Source of the DNA: Betaproteobacteria bacterium RIFCSPLOWO2_02_FULL_68_150
Lineage (GTDB): Bacteria; Pseudomonadota; Gammaproteobacteria; Burkholderiales; SG8-39
Length of the DNA: 9,671 bases
NCBI GenBank assembly: GCA_001771975.1
Contig: MERE01000164.1
Coordinates: 1 to 9,671 of the forward strand
Reading direction: 5' to 3'
The translations under genes were made by a program, and so were the position numbers. Under the pieces are notes generated by a model. It was not told the origin of the DNA. It saw nothing but the letters and a program-made list of their open reading frames with translations, and ran no database searches. Numbering within the stretch: the first letter of the stretch is position 1; each line of letters opens with the position of its first letter. This document shows positions 1 through 5,512 of this stretch, piece by piece.

Positions 1-713
1 TTCTCGCGCGAGTCGACGATGACGCGCGCGGTCTCGGCCGACACCATGTCGCGCAGCACGCGCTGCGCGAGCGACAGGTCCTGGTAGAGCAGCTGCGGCG
101 GTTGCGCACCCAGCGCGCGCTCTCCCAGGTCGCGCCAGAGGTGGCGCAGGTACTCGATGTCGGCGCGCAGCTCGTCGCCGGAGGCGCTCTCGGCGAGCGT
201 GCGCAGGATGAAGCCGCCCTTTTCGTCCGGCGGCAGGAGTTCCTTGAGCTTGTCGCGCAGCAGCTGCCGCTCGGCTTCGTCCTCGATGCGCTGCGAGATG
301 CCGATGTGCGGGTCGCGCGGCAGATACACCAGCATCCGTCCGGCGATCGACACCTGGGTCGAAAGCCGCGCACCCTTGGTGCCGAGCGGGTCCTTGACCA
401 CCTGCACCAGCAGCGGCTGTCCTTCGGCGAGGAGCTTCTCGATCGGCTTCGGCGCCTCGCCGCCGTTCGCCGCGCCGGCACGGCGGTGCTCCCAGATGTC
501 GGCGACGTGCAGGAAGGCGGCGCGCTCCAATCCGATCTCGACGAATGCCGACTGCATGCCCGGCAGCACGCGCGCCACGCGCCCCATGTAGATGTTGCCG
601 ACCAGTCCCCGGTTCGCGGCGCGCTCGACCAGCAATTCCTGCACCTGGCCGGCGCCGATCACCGCGACGCGCGTTTCCTGCGGCGTGACGTTGATCAGGA
701 TCTCTTCGGCCAT
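1..713 (-). CDS. rng: Ribonuclease G, N-terminal half (3' end beyond window)
   Basis: This is the N-terminal 237 residues of the RNase E/G family endoribonuclease that matures the 5' end of 16S rRNA and degrades mRNA in the cytoplasm. Translating the minus strand from the ATG at 713 gives MAEEILINVTPQETRVAVI, the usual RNase G opening. An S1 RNA-binding segment follows at about residues 39-73 (GNIYMGRVARVLPGMQSAFV, then AAFLHVADI). The family block KDPLGTKGARLSTQ lies at 108-121. RNase G is normally near 490 residues, so the catalytic DNase I-like domain and zinc-link are off the left edge and no catalytic residue can be checked. The gene starts 21 bp after the maf stop, the usual proteobacterial pairing, and is probably co-transcribed with maf. 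No strong Shine-Dalgarno is visible. The short N-terminus argues for RNase G rather than RNase E, though the missing C-terminus would settle it. Confidence 0.95.
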   Translation of the reverse strand, partial: MAEEILINVTPQETRVAVIGAGQVQELLVERAANRGLVGNIYMGRVARVLPGMQSAFVEIGLERAAFLHVADIWEHRRAGAANGGEAPKPIEKLLAEGQPLLVQVVKDPLGTKGARLSTQVSIAGRMLVYLPRDPHIGISQRIEDEAERQLLRDKLKELLPPDEKGGFILRTLAESASGDELRADIEYLRHLWRDLGERALGAQPPQLLYQDLSLAQRVLRDMVSAETARVIVDSRE

Positions 714-734
714 GGGCGTAATCGCGCGTCCAAC

Positions 735-1391
735 TCAGTGCGGCCGCAGCGTGCCGGTTGCCTCGCGGCGATCGGGTGACGCGTCCATGCGCTCGAGCAG
801 CTGCGCGGTCTCGAAAAGCGGCAGGCCGACAATGCCGGAATGGCTGCCGCGGATCTCGACGACGAAGCGCGCTGCGCGCCCCTGGATGGCGTAGGCGCCT
901 GCCTTGTCGTCGCATTCGCCGCTCGCGACGTAGTCCTCGATCTCGCTCGCGGCGAGCTGGCGGAACTCGACGTCGGACACCGACAGTGCCGATTCCAGCC
1001 GCGACCCGTAACTCAGCGCGACTGCCGTGAGTACTTCGTGCCGCCGGCCCGCAAGCGCCGCCAGCATCGCCGCCGCCTCGCGGCGATCGAGCGGCTTGCA
1101 AAAGATGTGCTCGCCGAGCGCGACCGCGGTGTCGGCGGCGAGCACCGGCGCCTGCGGCAGCCGGCGTTGCAGTAGCCGCTGCCAGCCCGCTGCGGCCTTG
1201 GCGCGCGCGACCCGCATCACGTACTGGCGCGGCGTTTCGCCGGCTCTCGGCGCCTCGCTCACCTCGGGATCGGACGCCGGCAGGGCGCGAAACAGCAGCA
1301 GGTGGAAGCGCACACCGATGTGCGCCAGCAGTTCCCGGCGGCGCGGACTGCGCGAAGCCAGATAGATCGAGCGGTCGAGCGGCGGCGCCAT
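735..1391 (-). CDS. maf: Maf family nucleoside triphosphate pyrophosphatase, YhdE type
   Basis: This Maf-family enzyme hydrolyses a nucleoside triphosphate to the monophosphate and pyrophosphate. YhdE-type members act on dTTP and UTP and are thought to clean up modified nucleotides and restrain division. The 218-residue protein carries the substrate loop SRSPRR at 13-18, the catalytic Asp in ADTAV (D87), the KP pair at 99-100, DKAGAYAIQG at 162-171, and GSHSGIVGLPLFE at 182-194. The DKAGAYAIQG block and the HEVLTAVAL stretch match YhdE better than YceF, so dTTP/UTP specificity is the better inference. The ATG at 1391 sits 24 bp after the rlmH stop. The leader just before it is pyrimidine-rich (aaatccccc) with no Shine-Dalgarno, so translation may depend on ribosomes leaving rlmH. 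The C-terminal tail (residues 203-218) is charged and probably disordered. Confidence 0.95.
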   Translation of the reverse strand: MAPPLDRSIYLASRSPRRRELLAHIGVRFHLLLFRALPASDPEVSEAPRAGETPRQYVMRVARAKAAAGWQRLLQRRLPQAPVLAADTAVALGEHIFCKPLDRREAAAMLAALAGRRHEVLTAVALSYGSRLESALSVSDVEFRQLAASEIEDYVASGECDDKAGAYAIQGRAARFVVEIRGSHSGIVGLPLFETAQLLERMDASPDRREATGTLRPH

Positions 1392-1415
1392 GGGGGATTT
1401 TTCAGTTTAGCAAAG

Positions 1416-1847
1416 CTACCCGCGGTGGTAGGGATGGCCTGCCAGCAGCGTGGCGGCGCGATAGAGTTGTTCGCACAGGAGCACCTGCGCGAGCGCGTGC
1501 GGCAGCGTGAGCGCCGACAGCTGCAGCAGCAGCGCGGCTTCGCGCTTGAACCCGGCATCGAGCCCGTCCGGACCGCCGATCACGAACGCGACCGGATCGC
1601 CTGCGCGGCGCCAACGCTCGAGCTGCAGCGCGAACTGCGCCGTGCTCAGGCCGCCGCCGCGCTCGTCGAGGGCGACCAGGCGCGCGCCCTGCGCGAGCCG
1701 CCTCCGGAGCCGCTTGGCGGCTTCCGCCTTGAGTTCGAGGCACTGCACTTCGAAGCCGCGCGGCATGCGCCGCAGATACTCGGTGCGCGCCTCGAGCGCC
1801 CAGCGCGGCAGCCTAGCGTCGAATGCGACGACGTACAGCTTGGGCAC
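1416..1847 (-). CDS. rlmH: 23S rRNA (pseudouridine1915-N3)-methyltransferase RlmH, short form
   Basis: RlmH is a SPOUT-fold enzyme that uses S-adenosylmethionine to methylate pseudouridine 1915 in helix 69 of 23S rRNA on assembled 70S ribosomes, usually as a homodimer. The SAM-binding knot is clear: FVIGGPDGL at 88-96, LSALTLPHALAQVLLCEQLY at 110-129, and the invariant C-terminal HPYHRG at 138-143. The start is a GTG at 1847: its frame is closed by a TGA two codons upstream, and MPKLYVVAFD fits the family N-terminus. At 143 residues it is about 12 shorter than the usual 155. The shortfall falls in the basic Gly/Lys-rich loop after the second beta strand, where only LKAEAAKRLRRRLAQG (39-54) remains. 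The gene begins inside the 3' end of rsfS (35-bp overlap) and is followed by maf. Confidence 0.96.
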   Translation of the reverse strand: MPKLYVVAFDARLPRWALEARTEYLRRMPRGFEVQCLELKAEAAKRLRRRLAQGARLVALDERGGGLSTAQFALQLERWRRAGDPVAFVIGGPDGLDAGFKREAALLLQLSALTLPHALAQVLLCEQLYRAATLLAGHPYHRG

Positions 1848-2184
1848 GTTTCAGCCGGACTTGCTTGCCGCCCCAGATCTCTTCCAGGTTGTAATAGCTG
1901 CGCGCGTTCGGGTGCATCAGATGCACCACGATGTCCCCCAGATCGACCAGCAGCCATTCGGAACCGGCGCCGCCTTCGACGCCGCGCACCGTGGCGCCGA
2001 GCGCCCTGAGCCGGTCGCGCACGTGCTCGGCGAGCGCCTTCACCTGGCGCGTCGAATCGCCCGTGGCGATTACCACGCGCTCGAAGATCGGCGACAGCCG
2101 CGCCACGTTGAAGACCACGATGTCGCGGCCCTTGACGTCTTCCAGCGCCGCGACCACGGCGCGCTGCTTCTTACGGATGTCCAT
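1813..2184 (-). CDS. rsfS: Ribosome silencing factor RsfS
   Basis: RsfS (DUF143, formerly YbeB) binds ribosomal protein uL14 on the 50S subunit and blocks joining with 30S, damping translation in stationary phase or starvation. The 123-residue protein shows the family order: an N-terminal helix MDIRKKQRAVVAALEDVKG (1-19), the strand DIVVFNV (21-27), VVIATGDSTRQVKALAEHV (37-55), then GVEGGAGSEWLLVDLGDIVV (68-87) and YYNLEEIW (97-104). The frame is open upstream of 2184, but MDIRKKQ is the typical start and the 20 residues before it look unconserved. It overlaps the nadD stop by 14 bp and runs 35 bp into rlmH. Its last residues, AQAVRRRIRR, form a strongly basic tail encoded antiphase to the conserved rlmH N-terminus. 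No Shine-Dalgarno is obvious, so coupling to nadD is likely. Confidence 0.95.
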   Translation of the reverse strand: MDIRKKQRAVVAALEDVKGRDIVVFNVARLSPIFERVVIATGDSTRQVKALAEHVRDRLRALGATVRGVEGGAGSEWLLVDLGDIVVHLMHPNARSYYNLEEIWGGKQVRLKRAQAVRRRIRR

Positions 2185-2737
2185 AGAGATGATGGGTTTG
2201 GATGTAGTCGAGCACAGCGGGCGGCAGCATCGCGGATACGTCATCGCCGCGTGCGATGCAGGTCCGGATTTCCGAGCCCGAGACTGCGAGCGGAGGCATC
2301 GACACGCGGGTCACGCTGGCCGGCGGCTCGGGCCACCCGGGGCGCGCGAACACCGCAATACGGCAAAGACGGGGGAGTTCTCGCCAGCGGTGCCAGGTTT
2401 CGATCTTCGAATACTGATCGGCGCCCATGAGAAGCACGAGGGATATCCCGGTGAGTTCCGAGCGCAGCGAAGCCAGCATGTCGTAGCTGTAGCCACTGCC
2501 GCCGGGTGCCAGTTCGCGCTCATCGATCGCGTAGCGCGGCTCGCCGCCGATCGCCAGCTCGAGCATCGCAACGCGATGCGGCGCAGCCGCGACGGGCGGT
2601 TCGCGATAGCGCGGTGCGCCGGTCGGAATCCAGAGCACGCGCTCGAGATCCAGTGCGGCGAGCGCCGTGCGCGCCAGTTCCAGATGCGCGTTGTGTACCG
2701 GGTCAAAGGTGCCGCCGAGGACGCCGAGCGGGCGCAC
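2171..2737 (-). CDS. nadD: Nicotinate-nucleotide adenylyltransferase NadD
   Basis: NadD transfers AMP from ATP to nicotinate mononucleotide, giving deamido-NAD, the shared step of de novo and salvage NAD synthesis in the cytoplasm. The nucleotidyltransferase signature GGTFDPVHNAH lies at residues 8-18 with both histidines, GADQYSKIETWHRW at 105-118 matches the substrate-binding segment, and SGSEIR at 153-158 stands for the ISxTxIR motif. I chose the GTG at 2737. It directly precedes the conserved RPLGVLGGTFD and shares one base with the proA stop (TAGTG). The open frame continues far upstream, but there it only mirrors proA. The product is 188 residues, somewhat shorter than E. coli NadD (213), with no motif missing. 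A GGGGA lies about 12 bases before the start, a rather wide spacing. It overlaps rsfS downstream by 14 bp. Confidence 0.95.
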   Translation of the reverse strand: MRPLGVLGGTFDPVHNAHLELARTALAALDLERVLWIPTGAPRYREPPVAAAPHRVAMLELAIGGEPRYAIDERELAPGGSGYSYDMLASLRSELTGISLVLLMGADQYSKIETWHRWRELPRLCRIAVFARPGWPEPPASVTRVSMPPLAVSGSEIRTCIARGDDVSAMLPPAVLDYIQTHHLYGHP

Positions 2738-4020
2738 TAGGCGCGGATTTCCCCATGGCCGAACACCACGAACTTCTGCGTCGTCAGACCCTCGAGACCG
2801 ACCGGGCCGCGCGCATGCAGCTTGTCGGTGGAAATGCCGATCTCCGCGCCCAGGCCGTACTCGTAACCGTCGGCGAAGCGCGTCGAGGCGTTCACCATCA
2901 CCGAGCTCGAATCGACTTCGCGCAGGAAGCGCTCGGCGCGGGCGCGGTCCCCGGTCACGATCGCGTCGGTATGCTGCGAGCCGTACTGCGCGATGTGCTC
3001 GATCGCTTCGTCGATGCCCTGCACCACGCGGATCGACACCACCGGTGCCAGCCATTCGGTGCGGTAGTCCTGTTCGGTGGCCGTCCTGGCCGCCGGCACC
3101 AGCCGCCGCGTCGCCTCGTCGCCGCGCATCTCGACGCCTTTGGCCTGGTAAATGCGGGCGATCTCCGGCAGCACGCGCGGCGCGATTGGCGCCGCGACCA
3201 GCAGGGTTTCGAGCGTATTGCAGGTGGCATAGCGCTGTGTCTTGGCGTTGTCGGCGATGCGCACCGCCATCGCCGGATCGGCGCCATCGTCGATGTAGAC
3301 GTGGCACACGCCTTCGAGGTGCTTGAGCATCGGGATGCGCGCCTCGCGCGCCAGGCGCGCGATCAGTTCCTTGCCGCCGCGCGGCACCAGGATGTCGACG
3401 TATTCGCGCATCGTGATCAGCTCGCCCACCGCGGCGCGGTCGGCCGTGGCGACGACCTGCACCGCCGACTCCGGCAGCCCGGCTGCCAGGAGCCCGGTGC
3501 GCACGCAGGCGGCAATCGCCTGGTTGGAGTGCAGCGCTTCCGAGCCGCCGCGCAGGATGCAGGCGTTGCCTGCCTTGAGGCACAGCGCGGCCGCGTCCGC
3601 AGTCACGTTGGGGCGCGACTCGTAGATGATGCCGATGACGCCGAGCGGCACGCGCATGCGCGCCACTTCGATACCGCTCGGGCGCGTGACGCGGTCCGAG
3701 ATGGTTCCGACCGGATCGGCCAGCGCCGCCACGTGCTCCAGTCCGTCGGCCATCTGCTCGATCGTGGCCGGCGTGAGCGTGAGACGGTCGATGAAGGCGG
3801 CGTCGAGGCCGACGCGCACCGCCTCGTCCACGTCGGCGCGGTTCGCTTCCAGCAGTTGGGCCGCACGCAAGCGGATCTCGGCCGCCATCGCGCGCAGCGC
3901 CCGGTTCTTGGCGTCGGTAGAGGCGCGTGCGAGCAGGCGCGCGGCGGCGCGCGCCGCGCGCCCGAGCTCGCGCATGTAGGCGCGCACGTCAACCGATCTT
4001 TCGTGCGCCTTCGGTTCCAT
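2737..4020 (-). CDS. proA: Gamma-glutamyl phosphate reductase (glutamate-5-semialdehyde dehydrogenase) ProA
   Basis: ProA reduces gamma-glutamyl phosphate with NADPH to glutamate-5-semialdehyde, the second step of proline synthesis, and normally works with glutamate 5-kinase ProB, which is not in this window. The aldehyde-dehydrogenase fold is complete: PLGVIGIIYESRPNVT at 125-140, ILRGGSEALHSN at 155-166, the catalytic cysteine C267 in YATCNTLETLL, EHIAQYGSQHTDAI at 341-354, and GAEIGISTDKLHARGPVG at 391-408. From the ATG at 4020 the protein has 427 residues and overlaps holA by 32 bp. A GTG at 3987, just past the holA stop, would give 416 residues (VRAYMRELG...), closer to E. coli ProA (417), and conserved similarity begins about there. 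Neither start has a clear ribosome binding site, so the start is uncertain although the gene is not. proA between holA and nadD suggests a betaproteobacterium. Confidence 0.96.
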   Translation of the reverse strand: MEPKAHERSVDVRAYMRELGRAARAAARLLARASTDAKNRALRAMAAEIRLRAAQLLEANRADVDEAVRVGLDAAFIDRLTLTPATIEQMADGLEHVAALADPVGTISDRVTRPSGIEVARMRVPLGVIGIIYESRPNVTADAAALCLKAGNACILRGGSEALHSNQAIAACVRTGLLAAGLPESAVQVVATADRAAVGELITMREYVDILVPRGGKELIARLAREARIPMLKHLEGVCHVYIDDGADPAMAVRIADNAKTQRYATCNTLETLLVAAPIAPRVLPEIARIYQAKGVEMRGDEATRRLVPAARTATEQDYRTEWLAPVVSIRVVQGIDEAIEHIAQYGSQHTDAIVTGDRARAERFLREVDSSSVMVNASTRFADGYEYGLGAEIGISTDKLHARGPVGLEGLTTQKFVVFGHGEIRA

Positions 4021-5017
4021 CGATCAATTCTAAACCCAGCCCGATGAGCTGATCCCAGGGCTCGCCGGGCCCGACCCCCTTGATCGCTCGATCGATGCGC
4101 GCGGCCTGGGCGAGGGCACGCTGCAGCGCGCTGCGCTCGACGCGCCGCAGTGCTGCGCGCATCGGTGTCTGGCGTGCGCCCCACACCCGATTGTCGCGCA
4201 GCACCTGCTCGAGTGCGCGGCCGCCCGCCAAGCCGGCGCCGATCCGCAGCAGCGTGCGCAGATCCTCCGCTATCGCCCACAGCACGTAGGTCGGCGCCGT
4301 GCCTTCGCCGCGCAAGCCGTCGAGCACGCGCACATAGCGCGCCAGGTCGCCGGTGAGCAGGGCGGCACTGGCGTCGAAGGCATCGTAGCGCGCAACGTTT
4401 GCCACGGCGGCTTCGACCGCGCCGGGTGCGAGCTCGCCCGGGGGCAGCAGCAGCGCGAGCTTGGCCACTTCCTGGTGCGCCGCCAGCAGGTTGCCCTCGA
4501 AACGGTCGGCGAGAAACTCGAGCAGATCGCGGCCGGCGCGCTGGCGGTTGCGCGCCAGCCGCCCCCCGATCCACTCGGGCAGCCGCGCGCGCTCGACGGG
4601 CCACACCTCGACGATGACGCCCGCCGCGCCGAGCGCGCGGAACCACGCCGCGGCCTGCGTGGTCTTGTCCAGGCGCGGCAGCAACACCAGCGTGACGTCG
4701 CCGGGCGCGAGGCGGCTGCAGTAGCGCTCGATCGCTGCGGCGCCTTCGGCGCCCGGCTTGCCCGAGGCGATTCTCAATTCGACGATCTTCGCGCTGCCGA
4801 AAAGCGACTGGCTCGCCCCGGCGTGCGCGAGGCCGCTCCAGTCGAAACTGCGCTCCACGCTGAGGACTTCGCGCTCTGCGCAGCCGCTGCGCCGTGCGGC
4901 CGCACGCACCGCGTCGGCCGCCTCCAGTGCGAGCAGCGGCTCGTCGCCGTGAATCGTGTACAGCGCGGCGAGCGACTTGGCGAGATGCGCTTCGAGCTGT
5001 TCGGCCCTCAGCTGCAT
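3989..5017 (-). CDS. holA: DNA polymerase III subunit delta
   Basis: HolA is the delta subunit of the clamp loader. It opens the beta sliding clamp and works with delta' and tau/gamma at the replication fork. The 342-residue length matches E. coli HolA (343). Visible family features are GDEPLLALEAADAVRAAAR at 24-42, DWSGLAHAGASQSLFGSAK at 59-77 with the SLF beta-clamp contact region, LVLLPRLDKTTQAAAWFRAL at 110-129, FEGNLLAAHQEVAKLALL at 173-190, and NRVWGARQ at 276-283 in the C-terminal collar domain. No P-loop is expected or seen, because delta is the ATPase-inactive member of the loader. The ATG at 5017 is 3 bp after the lptE stop with AGG about eight bases upstream, an acceptable ribosome binding site. 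The 3' end overlaps the proA ATG by 32 bp. Confidence 0.95.
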   Translation of the reverse strand: MQLRAEQLEAHLAKSLAALYTIHGDEPLLALEAADAVRAAARRSGCAEREVLSVERSFDWSGLAHAGASQSLFGSAKIVELRIASGKPGAEGAAAIERYCSRLAPGDVTLVLLPRLDKTTQAAAWFRALGAAGVIVEVWPVERARLPEWIGGRLARNRQRAGRDLLEFLADRFEGNLLAAHQEVAKLALLLPPGELAPGAVEAAVANVARYDAFDASAALLTGDLARYVRVLDGLRGEGTAPTYVLWAIAEDLRTLLRIGAGLAGGRALEQVLRDNRVWGARQTPMRAALRRVERSALQRALAQAARIDRAIKGVGPGEPWDQLIGLGLELIDGTEGARKIG

Positions 5018-5020
5018 GGT

Positions 5021-5512
5021 TCAGCCTGGCGGCGCTTGCGGCGCCCTCGCGGTCGCCAGGCGGCGCATGATCTGCTGCACCATGTCCTGCTGCATGTCGC
5101 GATACAGCGCCTGCTCCTCGGCCTCCTTGGCGAGCAATTGCGCGTCGCTGTAGGTCATGTCGCGCGCCACCTGCAGCGAGACCGGTCGCAGGAACTCGCC
5201 GCCCTTGCCATCGTGCACCCGAAAGCCCACGCGGTAGAGCAGCCGGAACTCGCGCACGCGCCCTTCGGCCGTGAGCGAGAGGATCTCCTTCTGGCGCACT
5301 TCCTGGGTGAATTCGAGCCGTGCCTGGGCCTGTTGCGGGTCATCGACCACCGCGGTGCGGCTGCCGGAGCGGATGCTGCGCCTGAGTTCCAGCGCAATGG
5401 CGCCGCTGCCTGGCACGTGGATGCTGTCGAAAGGCAGCTCGGCCACGCCGCGCAGCTGGAAGCCGCAAGCGGTGATCAGCATGAGCGAAAACGCGGCGAG
5501 GGCGTTTCTCAT
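5021..5512 (-). CDS. lptE: LPS-assembly lipoprotein LptE
   Basis: LptE is the outer-membrane lipoprotein that plugs the LptD barrel and helps insert lipopolysaccharide into the outer leaflet. The N-terminus MRNALAAFSLMLITACGF is a lipoprotein signal: a short n-region, a hydrophobic stretch and the lipobox ITAC, with C16 as the predicted lipidated residue. Only small parts of this fast-evolving family are recognisable: CGFQLRG right after the lipobox, TYSDAQLLAKEAEEQALYRD at 120-139, and a helical MVQQIMRRL near the end. The total is 163 residues and ends in a Pro/Ala-rich tail. The ATG at 5512 was chosen because it gives the signal peptide and forms an ATGA overlap with the leuS stop; the open frame further upstream is antiphase to leuS. 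The position between leuS and holA is the standard lptE locus and strongly supports the call. Confidence 0.93.
   Translation of the reverse strand: MRNALAAFSLMLITACGFQLRGVAELPFDSIHVPGSGAIALELRRSIRSGSRTAVVDDPQQAQARLEFTQEVRQKEILSLTAEGRVREFRLLYRVGFRVHDGKGGEFLRPVSLQVARDMTYSDAQLLAKEAEEQALYRDMQQDMVQQIMRRLATARAPQAPPG

Noticed and set aside
102..779. 225-codon plus-strand open frame at the left edge
   Set aside because: The opposite strand encodes an unmistakable RNase G N-terminus over the same bases.
765..1090. 15-bp repeat (gcctcgcggcgatcg) occurring twice
   Set aside because: Both copies encode DRREA in Maf with ordinary GC-rich codons; this is coincidence rather than a repeat element.
2738..3583. 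Upstream extension of the nadD frame to 470 codons
   Set aside because: The extension is antiphase to conserved ProA sequence; the nucleotidyltransferase signature begins right after the GTG at 2737.
2506..4047. 513-codon open frame on the plus strand
   Set aside because: It lies antisense to nadD, proA and the end of holA and has the Arg/His-rich look of a shadow frame.
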